From: Leptospiraceae bacterium
GTDB lineage: Bacteria; Spirochaetota; Leptospiria; Leptospirales; Leptospiraceae
DNA length: 57,405 nucleotides
Direction: 5' to 3'
NCBI GenBank assembly: GCA_017996175.1
Contig: JAGOHK010000017.1
Span: 1 to 57,405 of the forward strand
Positions within the stretch are counted from its first letter, which is position 1; every line of letters starts with the position of its first letter. Made by a program: the position numbers and the translations under genes. The notes below the pieces were generated by a model that had not been told where the DNA came from, searched no databases, and was given only the letters and a program-made list of their open reading frames with translations. Below, piece by piece: positions 47,396 through 54,323 of the stretch.

Positions 47396-47411
47396 AGCAT
47401 GAATCGTGCCA
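47396..47411 (-). promoter_or_regulatory. Candidate sigma-54 (-24/-12) promoter for narK-nirB-nirD
   Basis: Read on the minus strand, TGGCACGATTCATGCT matches TGGCACGN4TTGCW at every fixed position except one (A for the first T). GG and GC are 10 nt apart as required. Transcription would start near 47385, ~30 nt before the narK ATG. No NtrC-type binding site is obvious to me in the upstream ~200 bp, although a 13-bp near-palindrome (CCTAGATTCTAGG) lies near 47600. Confidence 0.65.
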
Positions 47412-47620
47412 AAAAATTAGAATGCGATAAAAATGCTAAATTTAGAGATTCTGAGCACCTATTTTGTATACATTTTTGATTTGAATGACTATTTTGTGAG
47501 CAAAATTTGAAAGAGTTTCCTGAAAAGGAATATTTCTGTAATAATTACGAGAAATATGTCTATTTTTTGGGCAGATATTTATTGAAGTGGGAGTAATACC
47601 TAGATTCTAGGCTGTTTAGG

Positions 47621-47920
47621 TTACAGTTCAAATTTAATTTCAGAATAATGCTCCACCGTAGGAAACGGATCATAAAAATGGTGGAGTAGTTTTTTCCACT
47701 CTAAATACTCTTCCGATTTTCGAAATCCGATTGTATGATCTTCCAGCGTTTCCCATCTTACTAGGAGCAAATACTGATTTTGCGCTTCCATACATTTTAG
47801 TAATTCATGGCTAATGTAACCCTTCATTTGGGAAATAATCTTCTCTGCTTTTGCAAAGTTTACTTCAAACTCTTTGTTTTGTTGGTCTTTGATTTTTAGA
47901 ATTGCGATTTCGGTTATCAT
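47621..47920 (-). CDS. Antibiotic-biosynthesis-monooxygenase (ABM) domain protein
   Basis: A 99-residue ferredoxin-like alpha/beta protein of the ABM family. The order and style of the segments (TEIAILKIKDQQNKEFEV, YISHELLKCMEAQNQYLLLV, RWETLEDHTIGFRKSEEYLE, HHFYDPFPTVEHYSEI) are characteristic, and the terminal His/Tyr-rich motif is common in these proteins. Such proteins act as cofactor-free monooxygenases or unknown metabolic factors. It is a single gene; the start ATG at 47920 lies 12 bp from repeat copy F. No functional link to the nitrate genes is apparent. Confidence 0.82.
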   Translation of the reverse strand: MITEIAILKIKDQQNKEFEVNFAKAEKIISQMKGYISHELLKCMEAQNQYLLLVRWETLEDHTIGFRKSEEYLEWKKLLHHFYDPFPTVEHYSEIKFEL

Positions 47921-47931
47921 ATAAACTCCCT

Positions 47932-48047
47932 AAAAGATTACCACCGATGCACACCGAGAGCACCGATAAAAGATACGATAGTTGTTTAATATTTGCAATA
48001 TGGTTTAAATCCATATTATTTTTTATCGTTCTTTTATCGGTGGTAAT
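47932..48047. repeat. Dispersed palindromic repeat, copy F
   Basis: Left end AAAAGATTACCACCGATGCA, right end TTATCGGTGGTAAT. The core (GATACGATAGTTGTTTAATA...CCATATTATTTTTTATCGTT) is in the same orientation as copy A and inverted relative to C and E. It lies between two divergent genes (ABM protein and dienelactone hydrolase), so promoters for both must flank or overlap it. Confidence 0.88.
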
Positions 48048-48102
48048 TTTTGAAAATTACGAAAAGGCTTGTGTAAATCTATCGAAATAAAAAATTCAAT
48101 TC

Positions 48103-48786
48103 ATGGAAAAGCCTAATATGGAACTCAATTTATCTAATCGGAAGCTAGATGCTTTTTTTTACGAACATCAAAGTAAAGCGCCGGGAGTAATTTTTTTACA
48201 TGACATGACAGGAATTCGGGATATAACTCATAAAACGGCGGAGCTTCTTAATAGGGAGGGACTGCAAGTTTTAGTTCCAGATCTTTACAGCAAAAAAGGT
48301 GCAGTCTCCTATTGCATGAGGCAACTCTTTAATGAATACGTTCGAAATAATGAGCCAGAGAAAAATCCTGCGTTAGACGAAATACAAGAAATTATAGAGC
48401 TATTCAAATCATTCGAAAATGTAGATGAAACCAAGATAGGAATTGTGGGACAGTGTCTGACAGGAGGATTTATTCTACACGCCGCCATTCGATCCGAGAT
48501 CAAGGCACCTGTAGTCTTTCATCATTCGTTTGGTTTTAAAGGAAGTGGAATTCCGTCTAACTGCTCCGCTCAGATTCGAAATGAAGTGCAAGGACATTTT
48601 GTGAATATTGATGTATTCTGCCCACCAGCGAGAGTTCAAAAGTTAAAAGAAGAAATGGGCGAAACATTACAAGCGCATTCCTACAATTTGCCCCACGGAA
48701 TTCCTCATTTCTTTTTCAATACCAAAGAGGGGCAACTCGCGTTTAGCCGTATGGTGGAGTTTATGAAGGAGAAGTTGGTGGGGTAG
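48103..48786 (+). CDS. Dienelactone-hydrolase-family protein
   Basis: A 227-residue alpha/beta hydrolase. The nucleophile elbow is GQCLTGGF with Cys118, as in dienelactone hydrolases rather than Ser. The acid is probably Asp in FVNIDVFCPP near 168 and the catalytic His is in NLPHGIPHFF near 200. HDMTGIRD (33-40) supplies the oxyanion region. It would open lactones or cleave esters; the usual chlorocatechol context is absent here. A second possible start is Met6 (48118). The gene is convergent with the MNT gene across 3 bp. Confidence 0.88.
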   Translation: MEKPNMELNLSNRKLDAFFYEHQSKAPGVIFLHDMTGIRDITHKTAELLNREGLQVLVPDLYSKKGAVSYCMRQLFNEYVRNNEPEKNPALDEIQEIIELFKSFENVDETKIGIVGQCLTGGFILHAAIRSEIKAPVVFHHSFGFKGSGIPSNCSAQIRNEVQGHFVNIDVFCPPARVQKLKEEMGETLQAHSYNLPHGIPHFFFNTKEGQLAFSRMVEFMKEKLVG

Positions 48787-48789
48787 ATT

Positions 48790-49107
48790 TCATGCTGCGG
48801 CATAAATATTTTCCGCCTCTTTTTGAACTCGATCTTTAAAGTATTCGTGTAAATCATCGTTTGTATTTAGGTCAACTTGTCTTTCAAATAACAAACTCAA
48901 TTCTTTTTGGATTTTCATAAAAACAAAGAAACCAGGGGTAAATTCTTTTTCGAATTCTACTAAAAGATCAATATCACTTTCATTTCCAAAGTCACTTCGA
49001 ATTGCAGACCCAAAAACACGAACACTACGAATATGATATTTCTTGCAAATCGTTATTAGATTTTCTTTTTTATCTATAAGTAAAGATTGAATTTCTTGTG
49101 TGATCAA
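48790..49107 (-). CDS. MNT-type minimal nucleotidyltransferase (antitoxin-like)
   Basis: A 105-residue MNT-fold protein with GSAIRSDFGNESDIDLLVEF (from residue 33; metal-binding Asp45 and Asp47) and a third acidic residue at Asp79 in ERQVDL, so the active site looks complete. In HEPN-MNT modules such proteins neutralise the HEPN toxin, by AMP-ylation in some cases. The start is TTG 49107: a stop codon is six codons upstream, and AGGAATACCAAA gives a good ribosome-binding site. It lies 81 bp downstream of a HEPN-like gene on the same strand. It is convergent with the dienelactone hydrolase gene. Confidence 0.85.
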   Translation of the reverse strand: MITQEIQSLLIDKKENLITICKKYHIRSVRVFGSAIRSDFGNESDIDLLVEFEKEFTPGFFVFMKIQKELSLLFERQVDLNTNDDLHEYFKDRVQKEAENIYAAA

Positions 49108-49188
49108 TTTGGTATTCCTGTATCAATTCTATTGTATAGACTTCTGTCTCCTCGATTGTATTTTTTTTACTAATAGTCGTAAGATCAT

Positions 49189-49812
49189 CTAAGGTAAAAT
49201 ATCTATGAAACAATTCATTCCTAGATAAATTAAATTTTGAATACCGAAGGATTTTTGCTCTAAATTAAACCAAGTCAATAATTGTGCAATTTGTTCTTCA
49301 CTGTAAAGCTTTTTCTTTTTTCCGTCCCATTCATCTAAATCGGAGGAATTTAGATCTTGTGAAACATATATTTTCCCTTGCCAAATTCTGGGCTTACCAT
49401 CCTCATCATTTCCTCCCCATAAGTATTCGTATTTTTCTTCGCCTAAATTAATATTTCTTAAATGTATCTGGGTATTTCTTAACATTTTCAATAAGTGAAA
49501 TATTGGTTCATTTCTGTTATAGAATTTAAACTTATTTTCTTTATAAAGGATACATTCATCATTCAGTGAGTCTTCTAATATGGCAAATTCCATCAAGGCC
49601 GCCCGTAAATAGCCTTCTCTATATTGAATTAACTCCATTTCTTTCTGAACAGCACAATGCCAAATGAACCTTAATAGACACTGTATATGCTTTTTTGTAA
49701 TTGGATAATTCTCTAATTTTAGATAGTATTTTTTATTCAAAAGCTCCAAATCAAAGATATTTGGTGAATGTGTATTTTTAGGCCATTTAGAAAAATCTAT
49801 TGATACCGCCAT
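49189..49812 (-). CDS. HEPN-like protein (candidate toxin partner of MNT)
   Basis: A 207-residue soluble, mainly helical protein. Residues 112-117 read RNTQIH, an R-N-x3-H arrangement that matches the R-x4-H catalytic motif of HEPN RNases with the usual polar residue after Arg, preceded by helix FHLLKML. A long upstream helix (YREGYLRAALMEFAILEDSL) would be the other conserved HEPN helix. It is longer than minimal HEPN toxins (~120), with a C-terminal extension. AAGGAAAAACT gives a good ribosome-binding site. The position directly upstream of an MNT gene supports the reading, but similarity is limited to motif and context. An alternative is a C-terminal DUF in an unrelated family. Confidence 0.55.
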   Translation of the reverse strand: MAVSIDFSKWPKNTHSPNIFDLELLNKKYYLKLENYPITKKHIQCLLRFIWHCAVQKEMELIQYREGYLRAALMEFAILEDSLNDECILYKENKFKFYNRNEPIFHLLKMLRNTQIHLRNINLGEEKYEYLWGGNDEDGKPRIWQGKIYVSQDLNSSDLDEWDGKKKKLYSEEQIAQLLTWFNLEQKSFGIQNLIYLGMNCFIDILP

Positions 49813-49861
49813 AGTTTTTCCTTAAGGCGAAATCCCTTTATTATTTGAGTATGAACCAACA

Positions 49862-50341
49862 TCAAGACTCACCAGCCAACTTCAAAACTTTGGCTATTAA
49901 ATCCTCGCTAAAACGAATATTACCTTTTACTAATATATCAATAAGTGGTTCAATTTTATCAACCTTACTTAATTTTTTCAATTTCAGTAAAACGCCTAAC
50001 GTTCCAATTGGGCTTAGATTATTCAACTCGGCTAATTTTCTTCCTTTAAAGTCATCAATTAGAATCAGGGAAGTATTTTTTTCGAGAGCGAGAATGATAG
50101 CTTCGGACTCACCAGGATCAATTTCTTTTCTTAACATTTGGACTGCTAATTTATTTTCTACTTTGAAAACCTTTCCATTTAAAAATTGTTTTAAATCACT
50201 TGCAAAAGGTTTGTCAGGTTCAGATACTTCTCTAAAAACTTCCTCTGGAACTATTACTTCTGAGAAAACTATTTCCAGAGAATCTAGAAGTCCTAAAATG
50301 GAAAGACTGATTAAAGGAGAGGCATCTGCTACGATAAGCAT
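49862..50341 (-). CDS. PIN-domain (DUF3368, VapC-like) toxin
   Basis: A 159-residue PIN-type ribonuclease. Acidic active-site residues are in VADASPLI (Asp6), DPGESEAIILA (central Glu/Asp) and LILIDDFKGRK, in the order expected of DUF3368 proteins. These cleave structured RNA in toxin-antitoxin modules. The length is normal. It overlaps its upstream UPF0175 partner gene by 13 bp, consistent with a co-translated antitoxin-toxin pair. It is the last gene of the module, and the frame is convergent with nothing nearby except the HEPN gene downstream on the same strand. Confidence 0.85.
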   Translation of the reverse strand: MLIVADASPLISLSILGLLDSLEIVFSEVIVPEEVFREVSEPDKPFASDLKQFLNGKVFKVENKLAVQMLRKEIDPGESEAIILALEKNTSLILIDDFKGRKLAELNNLSPIGTLGVLLKLKKLSKVDKIEPLIDILVKGNIRFSEDLIAKVLKLAGES

Positions 50342-50613
50342 TGATTCAAAATTTCTAATTCTTTTTCTAGTTCGTCGGCAGAGTAATCGATTAGAGGAAT
50401 ATTACTACGGAACAGTTCCAGTTTAAACAATTCTTTAGAGAGACCGGAAAGTTCAGCGGCTTTTCCAACGGATAATTTATGATTCCGAAACAATTCCATT
50501 GAAATAACTAAACGAACTTTAGAAGTAAACTCTTCTTGGGTTTCGTTTAAAGCCAGAAGGAAGCCCTCCGGTATTTCAAAGCTGATCTTTGCGGTTTGCG
50601 TTTTTGTATTCAT
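50329..50613 (-). CDS. UPF0175-family antitoxin
   Basis: A 94-residue UPF0175 (PF03683) protein. After a beta-rich N terminus, KAAELSGLSKELFKLELF (about 52-69) forms a helix-turn-helix, with a C-terminal acidic helix ADELEKELEIL. These pair with PIN/DUF3368 toxins, and here the toxin gene overlaps by 13 bp. It is expected to bind the operator and its toxin, autoregulating the module. AGGGAATTT gives a good ribosome-binding site. The ~200-bp divergent region toward nasA contains a perfect 56-bp palindrome that could be the operator, but the palindrome is longer than typical. Confidence 0.85.
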   Translation of the reverse strand: MNTKTQTAKISFEIPEGFLLALNETQEEFTSKVRLVISMELFRNHKLSVGKAAELSGLSKELFKLELFRSNIPLIDYSADELEKELEILNQCLS

Positions 50614-50690
50614 AAATTCCCTGTAATTGAGGTTTACCGTTAAAAAGAAAAAATGTCAACCGGAAAACTTTAAGTCGAGAACATGAGATG

Positions 50691-50746
50691 GCGATAGCCT
50701 GAACGTAAGGACTTGATTAATCAAGTCCTTACGTTCAGGCTATCGC
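50691..50746. repeat. Perfect 56-bp palindrome
   Basis: Each 28-bp half is the exact reverse complement of the other (GCGATAGCCTGAACGTAAGG... centred on GATT|AATC). There is no spacer, so in single-stranded form it would give an almost loopless hairpin. With a one-base bulge the symmetry extends into GATG/CATC on both sides. It lies between the UPF0175 antitoxin start (50613) and the sigma-54-type site of nasA (50797), and directly abuts repeat half-copy G. It is not a T-tailed terminator on either strand. Confidence 0.95.
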
Positions 50747-50777
50747 ATCCTTTATCGGTGTCCATCGGTGGTAATCT
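50747..50777. repeat. Dispersed repeat half-copy G
   Basis: The right half only: TTTATCGGTGTCCATCGGTG then GTAATCTT. The missing left half is exactly where the 56-bp palindrome lies, so the palindrome may have replaced or displaced it. It lies ~20 bp before the sigma-54-type match of nasA. Confidence 0.75.
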
Positions 50778-50796
50778 TAAAGAAGTCCCTCATTTC

Positions 50797-50812
50797 TGGC
50801 ATAATTCCTGCA
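50797..50812 (+). promoter_or_regulatory. Candidate sigma-54 promoter for nasA
   Basis: TGGCATAATTCCTGCA keeps GG and GC 10 nt apart and the TGGCA and TGC cores, but departs from consensus at three fixed positions. The predicted start would be at about 50823, the A of the nasA ATG, giving a leaderless transcript. This oddness lowers confidence; the excellent match before narK raises it. Confidence 0.45.
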
Positions 50813-50822
50813 TGATATAGGT

Positions 50823-53800
50823 ATGTTAAAAACATCTGTAGAGTCATACAAAACAACCTGTTCGTATTGTGGGGTGGGTTGTGGGATAGTAGTAAACAAA
50901 ACAAAAGATGGCAAATTGCAAGTTGAGGGTGATCCAGACCATCCGGTGAATCGCGGAATGCTTTGTTCCAAAGGTCGAAGCCTTCACTATGTTGCAATGG
51001 ATTTAAGCGATAGGCTTACTTTTCCCGAAATGCGCTGGGCACGAAATCTTCCACTTGAGCGGGTAACATGGGATGCCGCACTAGAGAGATCGGCTCGTGT
51101 GTTTAAAACTCTGATTGATAAATACGGTCCGAACTCGGTTGCCTTTTATGTTTCCGGTCAATGTCTTACGGAAGAATACTACGTCGTCAACAAGCTAACA
51201 AAGGGTTTCCTCGGAACCAATAATATCGACACTAACTCTAGGCTTTGTATGAGTTCTGCTGTTGTTGGTTATAAAATGGCTCTTGGCGAAGACTCGGTTC
51301 CTGTTTCCTATGATGACATTGAACTGGCAGATTGTTTTTTTGTTGCAGGGGCTAATCCTGCTTGGTGTCATCCCATTCTATTTCGCCGGATGGAAAATCA
51401 TAAAGAAAAAAATCCAAATGTAAAACTCATTGTGGCTGATCCGCGTAAGACTCAGTCCTGTGCATCGGCTGATTTGCATTTGCCGCTTATTCCCGGAACT
51501 GACATTTATTTATTTAAAGCAATCGCCAGGCTTCTTGTGGAAGATGGAAATATCGACAAACAGTTTTTAGCGAACCATGTAGAAGGGCATGAAGCTTATA
51601 TCGAAGAAGTAATGAAATCTTCTTTGACTGAATACGCGAATGCTTGCGGCTTAGCGGAAGCGGATATTCGTCTTGCCGCAAAGTGGATTGGAGAATCCAA
51701 GGGACTCATTACCATGTGGGCAATGGGTCTTAACCAAAGTGTGATTGGGGTTAATAAGAATTTAGCTCTACTCAACATTTCTCTTTTAACGGGTAAGATT
51801 GGAAAACCAGGCAATGGTCCTCTTTCTCTTACCGGTCAGCCAAATGCGATGGGTGGGCGTGAGGTGGGTGGGCTTGCTAATCTTCTTCCGGCACATCGGG
51901 ACTTAGCAAATCCAGATCACCGAAAAGAAGTAGCCGATTTTTGGGGTGTAGAAAAAATTTCCGACAAATCAGGATTTACCGCTACCGAAATGTTTTCCGC
52001 TTTGGAAACAGGCGAGCTAAAGGCAATCTGGATTATCTGCACAAATCCTATGGTGAGCCTTCCTTTTTCTGGTAAATTTGAAAAGGCACTATCTAAAGCA
52101 AAATTCGTAGTCGTTCAAGATATTTCTAATCGTTCGGATACTCTCAAATTTGCGGATGTTGTTCTTCCTGCTGCTGCTTGGTTGGAAAAAGAAGGAACGA
52201 TGACTAACTCCGAGCGTCGTATTAGCTACTTAGAAAAAGGAATCAATCCGCCCGGCGAAGCGCTTTCGGATGTGGAAATCCTTTGTCGATTTGCTAAGAA
52301 AATGGGATTTCACGGATTTGATTTTAAATCTAACGAAGAAATTTATGCCGAGCATTGTAAACTTACCAAAGGGACTAATATTGATATTACAGGGCTTTCC
52401 TATAAAATTCTAAAAGCTAAAGGCACAACTCAATGGCCTTACCCAGAAAATGCTACCGAGGGTACTACGCGGCTATTTACAGATAACCGCTTTTATACTC
52501 CAAACGGAAAAGCTCGAATCAAAACAATGCCTTCTGAAAATCAATCGGAAAAGGTTACACCAGATTATCCTCTTATTCTAACTACCGGTCGCATTCGCGA
52601 CCAGTGGCATACAATGACCAAGACTGGCAAGGTTGAGAAATTAAATCAACATATCAATACTCCTTTCTTGGAAATTCATCCCGAAGACGCAGAGAAACGC
52701 AGAATAAAAGAGAATGAGTTAGTAGAAATTACAAGCTCAAGAGGAAGTGTGCAAGCAAGAATTGTTTGCACAGATTCAATTCGAAAAGGAGTTGTGTTTC
52801 TTCCCATGCATTGGGGAAAAGTTTTGGGAAGTGATTCTTCTCGCTCGAATAATGTTACGAATCCAATCGTAGATCCAATTTCGAAAGAGCCTGATTTTAA
52901 ATTCAGCGCGGTGCAAGTTAAAAAGCTTACTAAAACAAAACAAAAAATTGTAATTGTTGGAGCTGGCGCTGCCGCCTATCGTTTCGTAATGGCGTATCGC
53001 GAAAAGAATATTGAGGATGAAATTATTGTATTCAGTAAAGAAGATGTCCCTTTTTACAACCGCGTTATGCTTCCTGAATATATAAGTGGGGGAATGGATT
53101 GGAATCGGCTTCTTAAAACTTCCGAAGAAGAAATGTTAAAATTAAATATCAAAGTCTTTACTGGACTCGGTATCGCAAGTATTGACAGGAAAAAGAAAAC
53201 GGTTACTGCGGATAACGGGCAAACTGAATCCTATGATTTACTTTTACTCACAATGGGCAGTCGTCCTGCTCGTCCAAAAGAAATTCCGGAAATGAAAGGA
53301 ATTTTCACCCTGCGAAATCGGCGTGATGCGGACTCAATTATACAATCTACCGAAAAAGGAAAAAAAGCAATCATCGTAGGTGGTGGGCTTTTGGGATTAG
53401 AACTGGCAGCCTCGTTGCATGAAATCGGAGTGCGGGTAACGATTATTCAGCGCGTATCTCGCTTAATGGATAGACAGCTAGATGATATTGCAAGTGGTTT
53501 ACTGTATGACGAGTTAACTAACCGAGGCATTGAAATTCTTTTAAATGAAGGAATTCAGTCTGTGCGCGGACAAGAGCAACTAATCGGAGTTAGACTCAGT
53601 AGCGGTAGAATCTTAGATTCAAATGTTTTGGTCTATGCGATTGGAACTGTGCCTAATATAGAGTTAGCCGCTAGTGCGGGTCTCAATTGTAAGAGAGGTG
53701 TAATCGTAGATTCTTATTTACGAACAAGTGATCCGACTATATTTGCAATGGGAGAAATTGCCGAGAGAAACAATAACCTGTTCGGAATCACAGCCGCCGC

Positions 53801-54323
53801 AGAGGAGCAAGCTGAGCGGGTAGTTGACTTTATCCTCGGGGATGAATTCAAATTCTACGAAGGCTCCCTTTCTATGAATATTCTAAAAATTCATGGGCTT
53901 GATATTTGTTCGATAGGAATTCCATTTGTTCCTAGTGATTCCTCTGAATATGAGGAAGTAATTTTTTATGACAAGGCACAGAGATACTATAAAAAATGTA
54001 TTGTTCATAAAGATAAATTGGTTGGAGCAATCTTAATTGGAGACAAGGCAGAATTTTTAGAGTTCAAAGAATTGATTGCAAGCAAATTAGAACTAGGTGA
54101 AAAAAGAATTGAACTTCTCAGGTCGGGTAATCCTGGTAAGCCTATGATTGGTAAATTGGTTTGTTCTTGTAATTCAGTTGGAGATGGAAACTTAATCCAA
54201 GAAATCAAAGCGGGCTGTACAGAGTTTGCGTTACTTTGTAAACAAACTGGCGCAGGCACTGGGTGTGGAAGTTGTAAGCCAGAAGTCAGAAGTATTCTAG
54301 AAAGAACGGTAGGCGAAAAATGA
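50823..54323 (+). CDS. nasA: Assimilatory nitrate reductase fused to a FAD/NAD(P)H oxidoreductase and BFD domain
   Basis: A 1166-residue fusion. Residues 1-700 are a Mo-bis-MGD nitrate reductase of NasA/NarB type: 4Fe-4S ligands Cys13, Cys16, Cys20 and Cys48 and Mo-ligand Cys142 (NSRLCMSS). Residues ~705-1090 form a pyridine-nucleotide disulfide-type oxidoreductase (VIVGAGAAAYRF, GGGLLGLELAASL), like the first domain of NirB. The C terminus (about 1105-1160) is a BFD [2Fe-2S] domain (VCSCNSV...GTGCGSCKP). Electrons could flow NAD(P)H-FAD-2Fe2S-4Fe4S-Mo within one polypeptide, reducing nitrate to nitrite without a separate NasB. The ATG at 50823 has no closer alternative because Cys13 is required. 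It is coupled to the next gene by a 4-bp overlap. Confidence 0.93.
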   Translation: MLKTSVESYKTTCSYCGVGCGIVVNKTKDGKLQVEGDPDHPVNRGMLCSKGRSLHYVAMDLSDRLTFPEMRWARNLPLERVTWDAALERSARVFKTLIDKYGPNSVAFYVSGQCLTEEYYVVNKLTKGFLGTNNIDTNSRLCMSSAVVGYKMALGEDSVPVSYDDIELADCFFVAGANPAWCHPILFRRMENHKEKNPNVKLIVADPRKTQSCASADLHLPLIPGTDIYLFKAIARLLVEDGNIDKQFLANHVEGHEAYIEEVMKSSLTEYANACGLAEADIRLAAKWIGESKGLITMWAMGLNQSVIGVNKNLALLNISLLTGKIGKPGNGPLSLTGQPNAMGGREVGGLANLLPAHRDLANPDHRKEVADFWGVEKISDKSGFTATEMFSALETGELKAIWIICTNPMVSLPFSGKFEKALSKAKFVVVQDISNRSDTLKFADVVLPAAAWLEKEGTMTNSERRISYLEKGINPPGEALSDVEILCRFAKKMGFHGFDFKSNEEIYAEHCKLTKGTNIDITGLSYKILKAKGTTQWPYPENATEGTTRLFTDNRFYTPNGKARIKTMPSENQSEKVTPDYPLILTTGRIRDQWHTMTKTGKVEKLNQHINTPFLEIHPEDAEKRRIKENELVEITSSRGSVQARIVCTDSIRKGVVFLPMHWGKVLGSDSSRSNNVTNPIVDPISKEPDFKFSAVQVKKLTKTKQKIVIVGAGAAAYRFVMAYREKNIEDEIIVFSKEDVPFYNRVMLPEYISGGMDWNRLLKTSEEEMLKLNIKVFTGLGIASIDRKKKTVTADNGQTESYDLLLLTMGSRPARPKEIPEMKGIFTLRNRRDADSIIQSTEKGKKAIIVGGGLLGLELAASLHEIGVRVTIIQRVSRLMDRQLDDIASGLLYDELTNRGIEILLNEGIQSVRGQEQLIGVRLSSGRILDSNVLVYAIGTVPNIELAASAGLNCKRGVIVDSYLRTSDPTIFAMGEIAERNNNLFGITAAAEEQAERVVDFILGDEFKFYEGSLSMNILKIHGLDICSIGIPFVPSDSSEYEEVIFYDKAQRYYKKCIVHKDKLVGAILIGDKAEFLEFKELIASKLELGEKRIELLRSGNPGKPMIGKLVCSCNSVGDGNLIQEIKAGCTEFALLCKQTGAGTGCGSCKPEVRSILERTVGEK

